Positions 1 through 14,800 of a stretch of 64,000 nt of DNA are shown here, piece by piece. Position 1 is the first letter of the stretch. Each line of letters begins with the position of its first letter. The notes beneath the pieces are model-generated. The model was not told the DNA's origin. It did no database searches and worked only from the letters and a program-made list of their open reading frames with translations. The position numbers were made by a program, and so were the translations under genes. Source of the DNA: Setophaga petechia (lineage: Eukaryota > Chordata > Aves > Passeriformes > Parulidae); contig JANCRA010000008.1 of NCBI GenBank assembly GCA_024362935.1, forward strand, positions 34,008,557-34,072,556, given 5' to 3'.

Positions 1-935
1 ATAAAAGTATATAAATCAGTATTTCCTAATGTGAAGTTGAAAGGTTTCACAGCATGCTAGAAAAAAAAGATTTTTCAAGGCTAGATCCATCTTTGGGGCT
101 AAGTCAAATTTAGCATTTGAACTTAGTGTGGTTTTTAAAACAGATATATTTATGTACACACAGACAAGTATATACATGCATAGATGCACACCCAGTTATG
201 GTTTAATCACACTGGGACAAGTTGCAAAATATACAGATATTAAAAAAGGAGAGACAAGGGGATAAATTTTTAAGAACTTTGTATGAAGTAAGGTTTATGA
301 TAAGATTGTTTATGAGTCTGATTCAATTGAATTGGAATCTACTGTCCATTTTTTCCAGTCAGCTTCCTTTGTCCCTATCTAACCTTGAATTAATGGCATA
401 TTCAGTACAGTGACTCAATGACATCATTTTAATTTATGTCAGTTTGCACCTATGAAAACAAGCTCTCCTGCTAAGAACAGTGAGAACTACGCAGACATCT
501 TTAAACCCACATGTTCCTGTACCCTGGGCTGCACAGTTTGTTACTGGGAATTATGCCTAAAAGGCAAGAGTTTCTCAGAGAGAATTTGTGTTGGATTTTT
601 TTATCTTTAGTTTCTTAATTAAACTGTGCCAGAATGTGAGTTGCTTGCAATTTCATTTGGCGTAAGCTCATCCAGTCTAAACTGTCTGCAGAAGCAAGAT
701 GCAAGTGCTTCCCTTGGTTTCCAATTCCAGATTCACGCCAAGTCTGAGCTCAATATATGAGCAATGAGATCAGCCAGGAAGTGTGTACTTGAGGTCTCCA
801 AGCTTGAGCTTCAAACTGGCAGTCTGGGTCAAATGCTTCTATCCTCAGTGCTCTGGAATGGGACAGAGAGCGGAAAATTTGTTGCACACACTTAAAATAG
901 AGACACCATTGGTTACCTTATATCAGATATGCACG

Positions 936-972
936 TACACACACACACACTCTGACACAGACACACACACAG
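936..972. repeat. Interrupted (AC)n microsatellite
   Basis: Two AC runs are separated by a short TCTGACACAG-like interruption. It is simple sequence inside the first intron. Confidence 0.9.
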
Positions 973-2044
973 AGAAAAATAAATCTGAAATGCATGCAGA
1001 ACCCAAACATTCTCTAAGTGCAGAAAGCAGTCTGAACACAACTTATATGCAGAGCTAGAGTCCTATATAGTGAAAGTGACTAGTTGTAAAGTCTGTGTTT
1101 CTGGTAATCATTCAAAGTCAGTTCCCGCTGAGTAAGCAGTTGTGAGTTTCGAGTGAAGTAACATTGCTATTCTGCACTTCATGTAGAATGTGACTGCAAT
1201 TTGTATTCAGAGCAAGAATGGAAAATTAAGAAGAGAGCTGCTGACTGAAAGTGCTAACCCATCCAGAACAATAAAGTTCTGAAGGGATTTCCTGATGTGA
1301 AAATTCTTCAGTGTAGAACAAAGTCCAAAGAAGGAAGTGTATAAGCTCATTGCACAGCGATTTGAAAAATTTCTGGGACATCATTCGCTGCAAACAGTGG
1401 ATACACAAAGATTTTTTTTTTAGAACTAGAAAATAAGAAAATGAATAGAATTGTAGTTTTCTTACCCTCTGTGAAGGGCAAAGTATAGGAGGGTAATATC
1501 AATTTTTCTATGTTGGATGGGTCAGCCTAGTTTGACAAAGCCCCCAGGAAGACAGAACCATGGTTGTGCTCTCTTTGGTGGGCAACTTTACCAGCAAGGG
1601 ATCTTTGTGTCATGCTTGTTTTTTGAGAGGCTCTTTCAGAAAAAATAACACAGCAGAACATGATAGTAAGAGTAATAAAATATTTACAAATATGATATTC
1701 TTATGTTGTGAAAAAAACCCAAACCAGTAAGCGGTGCTATAAGAAACACCATTTATTATCAGATGCTCTGGGGACCTCAGGAAACAGCATCAAAACAGGA
1801 ATTAATTTGAATGTAGTCCAGTGGAAGTAATCTGCTCTGGAGGAATACGGTAGAAGTACATTTAGACTGAATAAATAGTGGGAGTAGCCTCTTTATTTGC
1901 ATCAGGAGAAATAAAATGAAGTTGTAAGGTAGTTAGAAAAAGTGGTGTCTAATTCTCTTGCCCAACCTGAACAGGATATTGGACAAAGGTTATAGCAAGC
2001 AAGACTTAACACCAAAGCATCAATTAATGAGCGTGTAGATTTGA

Positions 2045-2460
2045 CACATCATGGCAGCATCCTTAACCCTGAGCTGCCAGGGACTGGTGGCATCTGTTTC
2101 AAGCAGAGGCACTGGGCAGGGGTGGGAAGGGGATCCACAGCACATGGAAGGGAGGCCACAGTGCCAGGACGTGACAAATGAGACTGGGACAGGTCTGGCC
2201 ATGGTGGCTGGGCTTGCCCAGGTAGTGGGGCTGGCCCAAGAATGAGCTGGCCAATAGCTTGGCAGGGCTGGAGTGGTGAGGATTGAGGCTGGGAGAAGGG
2301 CAGTGGGACCCAGTGTGACTGAGGCACCTGCATATTTACCAAGAGTTTGCTCTGCTACCAGACATGCTCCTGACCAAATGGAGGGAGGACTCTTTGGATC
2401 CAGGCGCCTGCCCTCATAGGGAGTGCAGTCTGGAGAGAGACTGGGCTGTTGTATGTGCAT
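2045..2460. other. GC-rich, CpG-poor patch in AT-rich intron
   Basis: About 400 bp of clearly higher GC than its surroundings, rich in GGCTGG/TGGCCC words with several near-repeats of the 'GGCTGGGC/GGCTGGCC' type. Overlapping open frames exist on both strands, but they have the low-complexity composition of a GC-rich patch and no recognisable domain. It could be an unrecognised repeat or minisatellite-like sequence. Confidence 0.4.
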
Positions 2461-5400
2461 TTCCTAGACAGTCAGGAGGAAACATCAGGTGAAGAAAATT
2501 GCAGAGCTGTGAGTGAGTCTGTTTGAACTGATCTGAATAAACCAAAACATTTTCTGCTCTCCCATGTGAAGTGGAAATTTGTGCTCTTAGATGAGGCCTG
2601 TAAGAAAAGCAGTTTAAGCTTTGGCACTGGAAGACTAAGATGTGCTAATTTTTTGGAGGCTTCTTAATTAGTTATAGAACAGAAGCTTTAAGTAGTGCAC
2701 TGAAACTTAATAAGAGCAATTTGAGTGGTGATTCTTGAAATGTTAGAGAAAAATGAAATTTAAAGGCTGAATAACCTAACAGCCAGAGATGCTTTTGCAA
2801 GCTTCAGATGATCTACTTCTTTGAAGAAGCTCTAAAGCTTACTAACATACAGATAATGCAAAAAATATTATAATAATAACATTAAAAACTACAACATATG
2901 TACTTTTGTCCTATATGGTGAGTACAAGATGAACAAATTATGTTTAAACAAATAGAAAATATTGTTTACTTACATTAAACTAATAAAATATCTTATGTGA
3001 AATAGTTTTCTGAGATGAAGGTGCAAGACAAGTACATGTTTGGAATCATGTATGTATCTCTCCTGAAAGCATGTCAATTCACATGCCAGAGCAACACTGT
3101 CAAAAAACCCACTTTTAAGTTATCATTAATCTGTTCCATTCAGGTATAGAAATATAATGAAACTCAGCATCCTCAAACCAAATAGATATTAGGAAATGTA
3201 ATTTAAAAAAAACTATTGAAGAAAGTAATAAAATGTCTGTCAAAGAGAACAGCAGAATCAGAATTTGATTTCCAGTTTTCAGTGTTAAAACGTAGAATGG
3301 TACCAAGGAGTTGTAAATATTGCTCACTTGGAAGCATTTTTGGACTGTAAAAGAAAAAAAATGAGGATGAATCAACAGAGCAAGTGTCAGCTATTGGATA
3401 GTCAGAGAAGTTTGAAGAAACAAATAGGACAAAGCAAAGAAATCCAGAGTTTTACCTGTCTAGAAAAATTGGTGTTCTGATATGCGAGCCTTGGCTGTGA
3501 ATCACATTATCTTAGAAGTACCATATAAAATTGTCATCTTTGACAGACAGTATTCTCCAAGCTCCAGAACAGAAGAAAATATGAGGTATGGAGCTCTCTG
3601 TTTGCACAACATGGTCCCAGACTAGTAACCGAAAGACCAAAAAAGTAGAATAATCCTCCAAAATAACAAACAAAAATGCAACAGATCATGTGTTATTAAC
3701 ACTTTTGACTTGAAGTAATGCTGATTGAAAAAAAAAAAAGATAGCATCCGAGCAAGAGGACAGACCATTTCAGATGATAAATTCAAGTCTCGTTGGTAAC
3801 ATGCTTTTAGACTGGTGTACTTGGTGTCTGGCTGCCTTGAATGAGTTCAATTAGTGTTGCACAATCTGCTTTAAAAAACTGGGTTTCCCAGGCCTAAATA
3901 CTGGAGGCATCATCTTGAAAGTACTTTGTTAATCACAGAAAGCTGAAAAAGATGTAGAATAAAGCAGGTGCTGTAACTTATCACTGAGCAACGGGACAAT
4001 TTAACCCAGTCCTGTGATTACAAGTGAATTAACTGAACCCAGAAGGAGAGTATGTGAAATCTGGACATTACACTTGGATGAAGAGGAAGTTTTTCTCTTA
4101 TGTTTAAATTACTTTTGGCAGCTGAATGATGGCTTTTTGTTTGGTTTGGTTTAAGGCGACTGAGTGTCTCTGCAGATATATTAAGTCTGATATGCTGGGA
4201 TATGGTTTGAAGCTTTTCCTGACTGGTCTGATCAATCATGTTGTCATCCCTAACCTTCAGTGATTGATTAAAAAGCAGAAGACATCAGAAGTGATTCACT
4301 ATGAGGAGATTATAATCTGACTATTTTACTGAGGTGATAGATATATTATTCCTAGTTTAAAATAATTTTGTGGGATTTTTTTCTAATATGTTCAGTCAGA
4401 GATTTTTGTCGTTTTCAAATTTAAATGAAAAGAAATGGTAAAACTTTCCCATCATTTCCTTTTTTAATTACTATTTATGGTGGCCATACAAAACTTACAG
4501 GTGACAAGATAATTCTTTAAAATATTACGTGACTGAGTGTAATATGCCACAGTTGCAGTGAGGTTTTATCAGTTTTGTTGCTAATGACATTGGCATTTGC
4601 AGTGACATCTCAAAACTCAGTTAATCTAATACTTGAGCAGCCCCCTCTCCTAAGTAATGTGGAGCTGATGACTTGACAAAAGTGTCTTATTAAAACTTTG
4701 CAGCAAAAATGTGAAAGAAGAAGATATGGCAGCTATGCTTCTTTCAAATAAGATGTTCTCTTCAGCAAGAATGCCTCAACTATGCTAATATACTGCGTCA
4801 GTATCTATGGAAATATTCATTCCAAAAGCTCCTATTGGCATCAATGAAAAATGGTTAATGAAGGCAGATGGTGGTGTTTGAGTCTGTGACCTCTGCTTTG
4901 GTTCGTTTTCTTTCAGGGGAACAAAGTTCCTTATCCACTGATGGTAGAAGTAATGGCTAAGATCTCTGTAAATGAAATAACCAGTGATATTGATAATTTT
5001 TCTCTCACTTTCTGATGGATTTGTTTTAGTGACATCCACATATCAACAAAAGCAATGAGAATATTTCCCTGATTTCAAAAAGCTACGTATAGGGAACATT
5101 TTGTATTAAATAAGAGTTTGTCATATAATCAGTTTTATTCTTTCCCTGGGGAACTTAATTTATTATTAGTCATTTTCTTCTGCCAGTGTAGGTCTTACAG
5201 CCAGTGACAGGAACAATGGCAAATGTATAGCAATGAAACCATACAAGTTGGCAGAGGCGTGCAGATGCAATTAAATTATTCCAGCTCTTTAAAATAAAAT
5301 TTGATCCAATATCAGGTTGTCAGTTTGTGTAATCAGTTTCCAGTTTTTAAAAATACACTGCAGTCTTGAGCTAAAGGTCTGATTCAAAAAAATGGATTGA

Positions 5401-6326
5401 AATATACCCCCTGATTTCAGGGTGTGCTGTACAAAGTCCTCAATATTTTATATAAAGTTCTGGAAGTAATCATCTCCAAAGACAATTACGAAAATGAAGC
5501 TCCAACTCTCCTCAGAATATTAGTAGCTTATTTTCTCTAATTTATGAAACTTCATGGCACTGGAGAAACTGGCATCTTTCTTCTACAGGATAGACATAGA
5601 TTTCTAAGTCAAATATTTCTTTCCAGTGGTTCCATTACCTATCAGGTCTATATATGTTATGGTGTTGGCTGAATTTCCCACACGGGGGAATGAACGGTAT
5701 GACTGACAGCAGAATTCAGACTTGGGAAAAATCTGAAGGTTTTCACTTCTTCCCCTGGAAGACTCAAAACAAAATGCTGAGTTATTATTCTCTTGATTCC
5801 TTTTCAGTATTTATGACTGCTACTCTAAGAAATATTTTATTATTTTATAAGGCTGTTATGCCTCCAGAAACTAAAGAATGTCAAATGGTAAGCCCATAGA
5901 AATAAGATTTTGTCTGTGCTGCTATATGAACAGTGTTTTTGAACAGATCAGGAATAATTGATGAATGCTGGAAATTGCTGGGAGAGCTGATATTTTGTAA
6001 CCACAGTGAGGATTAGTGCACATTTCTTGTAAGAATGAAAACTCATAAAAATTACATCTCCATACTGAAATGGAATACCCTTTAAAAGAAATACATGTGC
6101 TTCTATATATGCACATGCAATTGTACATATAAATGCATATATAAAAGACGGCAGGATAGAAATAAAGATCATGTGAACAAGTGTGCAAGGCCTTTCACCC
6201 AGTAGTTTTATTATTGTTCTGCCATCAGATTAATGTAATCTTTTCTCTGGAGTAAATATGAACTTTCCTGAAGAGGGGAATAGACAAAAATATGATGTGG
6301 TACATTGCATATAACTTTGTGGTCTA

Positions 6327-6366
6327 TCATATATGTATGTATATATATGGCATATAAATATAAATG
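6327..6366. repeat. TA/GTA-rich simple sequence
   Basis: Alternating purine-pyrimidine stretch of ATATGTATGTATATATATGG type, flanked by further ATA-rich words. Simple sequence only. Confidence 0.7.
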
Positions 6367-8582
6367 GTGTACATATGGTAGGCATATGCAGACAGTAAAA
6401 GTAATGATTCGTGACAAAGCATGTTGCAAGCCCTCTGTTCTTTGTGAACAATCTATCTGACTCATTTCTCTTCCTGGGAAACTGCCACATGTATGCAATA
6501 TTGCCTATAATCATCTGCAGGAAAATTTCATTGCATTACCTGTGGCAAGGCTGGCAGGCACTGGGACACCTGTCAGAAGCAGAGCGCTTCAGTTAAGTGA
6601 GAAAAGAAAAGCAAGGGGCACACTTAATTCCCTAAGTAATGCAGAGATGTACTATGGACTGTCTCAGCAGCTCCCCAGGACAGGCTGAGTGCCAGGGTTG
6701 CACAGTGGCTGTTGCACCCTTCCTTGAGAAGGGGGATCTAGTGTCTGGAACACAGAAGCAGCTCTCTGATTTGTCCCAAATATGGTCACTTGCTGGGTGT
6801 TTGTATCACGGCTCTGCCTCTTCCTATACCTCCCTCCCCCTTGTGGGATTCCCCCATGTGGGATCTTTCTCTGTCAGCACAGTAGTGTGTATCATTTCAC
6901 TGTTTTACTGAACAACCAGTAAAAGAAGTGAAAAACATTGTAAATACTCTACCTTGATAGAAGATATTTCCATCTCAATATGTCTTTGTGTATTTCTGTT
7001 AGTTGTTCCATTTTCTAGAGACCAATATAAGCAGATTCCTTAATTTTTGGTATGAAAACTCCAGGATATATGGTGAAATTAAAGTACACTTAATTGCACT
7101 GTAATTGAAATATATTCCTCTGAACTGTTCTGAAAGATGGAAATGATGGAGTATGAGTCACTGTAAGAATGACAGATTATAAAAAAGGTGTGCCTTTGGT
7201 ATACCTAATTTCATTTGCTAGTTAAAATTTTTCACAGATATTCTTTTCAGAGGGACATTTATGGAAAGCATAGCAAGGAATGAAAATATACAATAATACA
7301 ATACCTGAAAAGGCCCATTAAAGAATCTGAGCTATTATTAAATTGTAGCAGACTGCTTGAGAGCATATAATTCTTAAACCATAAGAGTTTTAATATATTA
7401 ATGAGGTGAAATTATGAGGCTTGTTGCTACTAGGATATGGATTGCTTGGGAACTTTCTGCAAAAGCAGAGGAGCTTATAAAACATTTGTTCTGTGCATAT
7501 GAAAAATAACTGAAGTCAATAAAATTGTTTGGAAATAAGTATATTTGATGTCTAATACAGTGGGACTTCTTTTTTTAGTAATTTTTTCAAGTGAAGATGC
7601 ACACAGCTCTATGCTGTGTATGCTTATTGCCTTTTTTATACAATTTCTGCCCTAATTCACCTTTCTGTATCATTCTCCTGAAATCTGAGGAGTACCCTTG
7701 GCCATTTGATTATGTATCATGTATCTATTGAAAATAGTACTTCTCTGTGAATTGAATATTTGATGTTGCTTTTATAATCAATTTCTTTTAAAAGTGGTGG
7801 TTTACCCTAAAGTCCATATACACTTGAATATGAAATAATAGTCTTTTATCCTCACCCCTGCTTCTTTTTAGGTAGATTTAAAGAGTTCTTTGCAAAAGGC
7901 AATATATCTTATACATTGTGAGACAATTTACTTGTATGCAAGAGACATAGGTTTCTAGGAGTTTACAGAAAATATGCTTGATTTTAAGCCACTTAAATTA
8001 TAAAATGTATACCATAATGCTTTGTTTAGAAAAGGTGAGATGGTGGCCATATCCTTGTGGAAGCATAAAAAGATTAATGCTGCCTGGCTCTCAGATTCTC
8101 ACTTCCTGAATCAGTGTAGCAGAAACGTATAAGATGACACATTGACTCTGGGGACGGTGCAGCAATGATTTGCCTTATTATTTCACATGTCAGTCATGTA
8201 ATAGAGCAATATTGTGCCAAGCAGTAAAAGAAATTTCTAGCTTATCTGTCCTTCAGCTTGAAGAATTATTGCACATATTTCTGAAAAAAAAATCTATTTG
8301 GAAATTAGAACCTTTCTGTAGGTAAGAACAAAGAAATATCTAGATCTTCTGAGACATTCTACTTGGAAGCAAGACAAAATACCAGGAAGCAGAAACAGTG
8401 CTCAGTTTGCATATTAATGGTCTTCTGAAGAAGTGCCCTATGGATCACCAGCTCCAGAAAATTATTTTGAGGGAATTGCTGTGTACTCTTTCTCCTGCAA
8501 TGTAGAGCAAAGTTGCTTAATGTTTTTTCAGTCCTTCTCAAATGTCTGTACATGTTCCCTTTGTTGTTTGATTGATTTATAG

Positions 8583-8811
8583 ATCTATTTGCGATTTTTG
8601 GACTACGAGATGCAGAATTCCAACGAATGCAAAAGGAATTTTGTAGCAGTGTATGATGGAAGCAGCTCGGTGGAGGATTTGAAGGCAAAGTTTTGCAGCA
8701 CAGTTGCTAATGATGTGATGCTGAGGACAGGCCTGGGTGTAATCCGCATGTGGGCAGATGAAGGCAGTCGAAACAGCCGATTCCAGATGCTCTTCACATC
8801 TTTCCAAGAAC
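8583..8811 (+). CDS. NETO1: NETO1 coding exon: second half of CUB domain 2
   Basis: This exon encodes 76 residues plus one base, starting [10 protein letters not shown] and ending MLFTSFQE. It is the C-terminal half of the second extracellular CUB domain of NETO1, a single-pass auxiliary subunit of kainate receptors that also associates with NMDA receptors. The CUB cysteines (residues 16 and 38 of the exon), the acidic LDYE and VYDG motifs typical of Ca-binding CUB domains, and the closing RFQMLFTSF beta strand are all present. The acceptor is ag at 8581-8582 and the donor is GTAAGA from 8812, so the exon enters in phase 0 and leaves in phase 1. Joined to 19750 it reads FQE-PPCE without a break. 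The first half of the domain must come from an exon upstream of the window, because I find no match in 1-8582. NETO2 is the only close alternative; the C-terminus downstream favours NETO1. Confidence 0.95.
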
Positions 8812-11800
8812 GTAAGACCCTAATCAATGCACCTTCCTTTAAGTTTATTCAATGATACAAGTTCCAGAATCTGTTAATATTTTCCTCATGCAGAGCACTC
8901 ACTGAAGTATGTTGCCAAACAAGCTATATAAATATTCAATCAGTTTTTATTCCAAGCATTTGTAGTGAGTAATATTGTTTAATGCAGCAGACAGACCACA
9001 AGATTCAAAACCAAGAAAGCAGGCACAAGTTGTCATGACCTGTCCAGTCATTAACTGTGACTTTTGTCTGATCCCCGAACTACATGAAAGTTTTTCCTTA
9101 CATAACATGGAAAATAATACAACTCTGAAAGTTTTTATCAAGTCAGATAATTTTCTCTGAATTTGGTTTTTTCGATCCCATTATGATATGCATTTGAAGA
9201 ATACCTTATGATTATTTTAGCACAAGTAGTGGGTGTGTGTGTATAGCCGTGAACATATGTGTCAGATATTGTTAAGCAAAGAGTTTAGGGGTTTTTTTGT
9301 AGCAAAAAAAGCTTTCTAAAATCCTTTCATATTTTGGTTAATATTCTCTTTATGTGCCTTACTTGTGTTTATATTTTATATGACATCTGGACTCAGATAA
9401 TAAGCACTATAGCCTGTAAAAGAAACAATATGTAGTTCTAGCCAGTTTAAGAATAGAAACAATCAAACAAATCACAAAAATCCCTCCACAAAACCCAATA
9501 GCTCCAATCACTGAAAACTATTGACCCAGATAATCCTGTGAAAGACCTGTAGAAGATATCTATTTGTTTCTTTTGATGGGAATAATACATATTTGGCCAC
9601 TTTAGAAAGGTGCATTTATTTTCACGTGCTGGTTCATGTTAATTTTTTATGTGTTTTTGGTTTTTGTATCGTGTGTCTGACAGAAAGAAAGATTTCTTTG
9701 TGACTGTCAGTGGTTGGAATGAAGGCTCAACCCACCAAACACATTCTTCATCTGTATTCTGTGTGTGTGTACCCTGCAATGAGGCAAGGAGTCTCTGTTG
9801 AGAACAGCCTCCGTAATTCCTTAATTATGGCTCTGATTAAAAAATTTCTGACATTTTACATGCCTGAAACTGCATGCACCTCTGTACTCTCACACTCACA
9901 GCCTTGGGGTGGATTATATTATTCTTGCCTGCAAACCAGGCTGGGGTCTAAAGACATTGAGAACCCCTGGTTGAGATGATATTGCCCTTTTCTCATTTCT
10001 GCAACTGGAGATGTCTTGAATATTCAAGATCTGATTCATTTTTTTCACAAGGCATCTTGATCTGTTACCTTAGAAACAACTGCATAGACACTGGAGGTTC
10101 ACAGCATATAAAGAGCTGGAGAGTGAAGCACTATGATGACTAACTTGAAATGAAGGTTTGAATAAGTGTATGTTTGAAAAGCTCTCATATTTTAAAGAAT
10201 AATAAGGAAAAATGTGGCGGTTTTTTTCCTCTTACAATATTCCCAATATATTTACCTGACATGCTACATCTTATAAATGACTCCTTTCTTGTAAGGAGAT
10301 GATAGTTTATACTGAAAAATATTCTGACTGAGAAATTCAAAATACTAACCTAATGTACTTTCTGTAAATTTGCTCTGAAGAGTCATTGCTCACTAAAAGC
10401 AGAAAATTTATTAAAGGCTAAATAATACTTTGAAATATGTCTACGTAGCCTGCTCATAAATAGTAGAAGATACTGCATCTGTGATTTTAATGCTGGGAAT
10501 TACCTTTAAAGATTTAAAGGTGATGCAGATGGTATTTTCTGCGTCTTGTCAGTTGTCCCTAAGTGCTGCCCTATGCCACACACTGGTGCTGGCTGTCAGG
10601 AGCTGGCTAGAACAGATGTCAGTGAGACACACTCTGAGACACAGCTCATGGCATGTAAACTGCAACGCCTTTCAGCAGCGTGTGGGAATAATTAGATCAT
10701 CTGCATGGAAGAGAAGGAAGTCAGACCTCATTCAGCGAGATGTGCATCAGGGAACAGACACCTGTGTGTCTATTAAGGGACAAAGAAAGAGAAAAAAAAT
10801 TCCTATTTTGTTCATATAGAGCTAAGAAAGGAACAAAGCAGAAGATTACATTTACGTTGCAGTAATGTGCATGGTAAAGGGTGACAAAGTATTTTCTGTT
10901 CCTGTGGGAATGGCCAGAGGTGTTGTGATCTCTTGCTCCTACAGTTCCTCTCCTCAGTGTGGAGTTAGGCTGTAGAGACTGTGAGTTTTCCCTTACACAA
11001 GGCTCTGTGTACTGGAAGTAGTATCTTGTGGAAACAAGCTACTAAAGCCTGAACATTGTTTTCTATCAGACCCATTTCCTGGGGACTTGACATTTGTGCA
11101 GAACAGAGAAATCTTAAAGAGATTTCTTCTATGATTGCTTTTCTATGTTTCAATCAGTGTGTTCCAAATCGATTTAAAATATGTATGCAGTTTTTTTGTT
11201 GGCATCTAAAAAGTGCTCTTACAAGTTCCCAAACTTCTCACAATGATGCTTTCAGAGCAGCAGTGCTGTAAATATGTCTTAAGGAAAGGCATACAATGCA
11301 TGAGGCTGTTAAATTTCTTGCACCAGAAAATCAGGAATGATTCTCATCATCGTGAAAATAGTAGTTGAGCTCTAAGTTACTCTTAATAACTGATTAATTC
11401 TTAATAGATGATAATTTATAGTGATGCTCTGATATTTCATTGTCAGCATTATTAACTATTCCAACTGTCATTTTGGGGTTTGACTCTTTGTGTCCTTACT
11501 TTTTTTTTTTAAGATATCTTCTAACCATGATCATATTTTTGTGCATGGGATTCACTATTACACTAGATTTTAAATATCCAACAAATTAATAAAAGGTAAA
11601 CAAAAATCTGGTATAATCAGAAGCTGTCTGTTCATCTGATAAGAAGACTTGAAAAATGAGTCTTTGTTTTCTCACCCACTGACTAAATGTTCATTTCATT
11701 TTGCATGATTGAAGAGTGATCTCCAGCCTGATTAATGACAGACATGCTACACCTACAGCTTCTTCAAAGAGCTGCTCCTCAGCAGACACACCTACGCTTT

Positions 11801-14800
11801 AGCCTAAAAGCAGATTTGTAGAACCAGGGCATATGGTGTAAGAGAAAAACCCTCTGTATGCACAGTAGAAAAGATGTTCACTTTCTCACCTCTGACTGCC
11901 CTTTGGTAGCACGACTTCTGTGCCCAAAACCCTGCAGCAGAAACCCCAGACCAGAAAGACTTCATTCCTTCTCTTATTGTCTCTTTGAGCTCAAAGTCTG
12001 TTTTTTAGAGCCCTGTCACACACAACTTTCTTAATGAAGCACAAATTCTATCATTCTTATTTTATTGTTATAAACAAAACTCATATTTGGACAGAAATCT
12101 AAGGCCATGCTTAGAAGAATAGTGCCCAGTTTGATCAAGTAACAGCACTGAAGTCCTTGTTTACAGACTTGAAGAGGATCACCCAGCATGGGCAGTTCTT
12201 TAATGAGGAAGAGGGACTGCAGGTATGCAGTGCTAGAGACTGTGTTTTTGTGGCAAAGCTAAGGGAAAAAGTGAACAGCAAGCTGTTTAGTGCAACCTGT
12301 GAAGAAGCAGTTTCTCTTTGCAAGGACTTAGGCATGTAAACAGATTGCAGCTTTGCTGGTTTTGCTCTCTGCTTCCACACTAATATTTTAAAAGGAAACC
12401 ATTGGGATTGCCTTGTTACTGGTGAGCACACATCTGTGATTTTCTTCCCTTCTGTGCTATTTGCAGATACCTCTAGTGAAAAACCCTCACTGGCTAAGCA
12501 TCCCAGTGACTCTCTGACCCTGAACAAAATAATTCTTTGTGGTGCCCAGAGTGTATTAACAGAACACAGGCTGGAGCTCTGAGCACAGGCTCCTGACCTG
12601 CCATTCTCTGGTGAGTTTGTTTGTCAAAAAAAAAATCCTGAACAAAAAGCCATGAAACCACATATAGAGGTTTTTGAAAGACTAGATCGTTGATCTGTAT
12701 ATGGTATCAACTACCTGTAAAAGTTACATTTATCTTTCACAGAGCTGTCTGAAGATAACTGAGAAAGCATCAGTATTAAGCCCATCTCATTTTCAAGTTT
12801 CTAGTAGCTGTATTTTAACAAGCCTTTTGTTTTATTAGTGGCAAATCATATTCTTGTAGTGCACAGTACTATAATAATAATTTTAATAAAGAAGTGAAAC
12901 TGTCTCTCAATAAATATTTTCCTTGAAGAGACTGATAGAAAACTTCTTTTTCTGTTTCAAAGATGATTCAAGGAACATCTGAAGAATTTAAATTTTCCTT
13001 CTCTTAAGGAGGAAAGAAAGTCTTATTTTTAATTTAAGAACAATGGGAAAATCCAAATGATCTGTACTTAAAGAATTTGTGTGTGCAGAGCATGATGCAA
13101 TGAGCTATCTTGAGGAGAGGAGGAGTAGGTGTGAACTTTCCAACAACTTCAGTGTAAAATGTTTCTCACATCTAACCATTGTTAAGATTTCAGAGTTTTC
13201 CCATTCACCCTTAGGAGGAAGCAAGACCTTACAAAAATGTTATGACAAGAAAGGAAAGGGAGAAAGGAGGGAGAGAGATAGTCCTAAAAATAACAAGTAG
13301 GGTAGGACATTTGTCTAAGATTATCCCATCCTGGCCTGAAATCCCTGCCTTGAAACAAGCTCAAAGGGTAAATCCACACAGTTCAATGAAACACAGCATA
13401 GACACCCAAGCTGGCTGGCTCAGCTAGCTCTCACCCTGGAAGCAAAGGAGCTGCACTAACTGTGGATGGTGCTGAGAAATAGTGAGAAATACACTGGAGA
13501 AAGCACTGCATGAAGAGGGGCAGCCAGGCTGCACACCAGTTCCATAACAGATCTGCTTTTAGCTCCGTCTTATAAAAATATTTTGGCCTGCCCATGACTG
13601 CAGTAGATATCCAGAGTATCCTGCAATGCCCAACAAAATGATTCTTAATGCACAGAGATAGTGTGTTCTGTTATTTATGTAATAATATCCCAATGATATA
13701 ATAATTATTAATAACATGGAATATTTAATTTCTATACTGATTTACAAATTCTGTAATTTTATAGCATACATTGGAATGCCTTACTTGTGACTATTTATTT
13801 TGTTGTCTGAGTGAAACTAGTATAACTATTTTAAAAATATAAATTATGACTGCTTTTATTTCATTTAGCTTTGTAAGGATGGTGTATGGCAGAACTATTA
13901 ATACACTTTATATTTCTCTGTCTTAGGGCTATTCGAGATTACAATATTAGGGTTTTTTTAATAAATTAAAAAGTGTAGATTATGGGCACATGCATTTCTA
14001 AAACCTTCATACAGTAAGAAAATATAAGCTACTATATTAGTTTAATTTTTAAGAATTTTGAAACCAGTAACTTTCAAATACCAAACAGAAGCTTTTTTGA
14101 ATACTGTGGTGGAAACCTTCTGGAAATACAAACAATATAACAATCTCCTAATTTGTACTAGAAACAGAACTTTTTTACATATTTTCAGATGTACTAGAAA
14201 CAGAACATATTTACATTCTCAGTAACAGAGAGAGGGTTGTTATTGTTACAGTTGAGGTTTTTAAACATTTCCTATACCTGAAAAAGACTGGGATAGCATG
14301 TCTATTCCTGTTAACATGCTTATATATATTCTAGGATAAGAGCACCATCTTGTGTTCAGTGTAAATAGCTGTTGCAAAGCTGTTCCTGTTGCAAAGCAGG
14401 AAATGTTGCATTATAATGAATTAAAGAACTATAAAATTTGTTTGACTATTATGATACAAGGTATTCTTACACATAACACTAACAGCCATAAAAAGAAAAT
14501 ATTATCTGTCAAATAATGCAGAATGAAAATGTTTGGTATTTTTAATATTGTATATATGATTTTATAAAAACTATTATTTTATATAAAAGTAATTATTGTT
14601 TCAATTACAAACTAGAAAAAGAACCTCTAAAAATTTTTTTCTTTAGTTATTGATTTAATTTAGAATATAGTATTTTAGTCCTGTAAAAATCAAAGAATTG
14701 ATTAGAGACTTTATCAAAATATATCAGGTTGAATGATATGTGTAGTTCTAATTTTCTCAGTTGTGTTATAATTATTATGAATTATTCATTGTGCTGAATA

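Larger units (their letters stand above)
1..8582 (+). other. NETO1: NETO1 intron (5' part outside window)
   Basis: This is AT-rich non-coding sequence. I see no exon for the first half of CUB2 or for CUB1. It holds an AC-type microsatellite (936-972), a GC-rich patch (2045-2460) and a TA/GTA-rich simple stretch (6327-6360). The moderately GC-rich stretch at about 6545-6900 is unexplained. No RNA gene or recognisable mobile element was found. Confidence 0.75.

Noticed and set aside
783..1058. Open frame with THTHSDTDTHTE repeats
   Set aside because: Driven by the AC microsatellite at 936-972; no homology recognised.
2020..2460. Minus-strand open frame of about 146 codons in the GC-rich patch
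   Set aside because: Pro/Ser/Ala/Trp-rich low-complexity translation, overlapping frames open on the other strand, no domain and no splice-site logic.
6291..6320. MWYI-like codons resembling the WYIRAPP segment of the preceding NETO1 CUB2 exon
   Set aside because: Only four residues agree, the sequence after it does not fit, and no acceptor/donor pair frames it. The upstream exon is outside the window.
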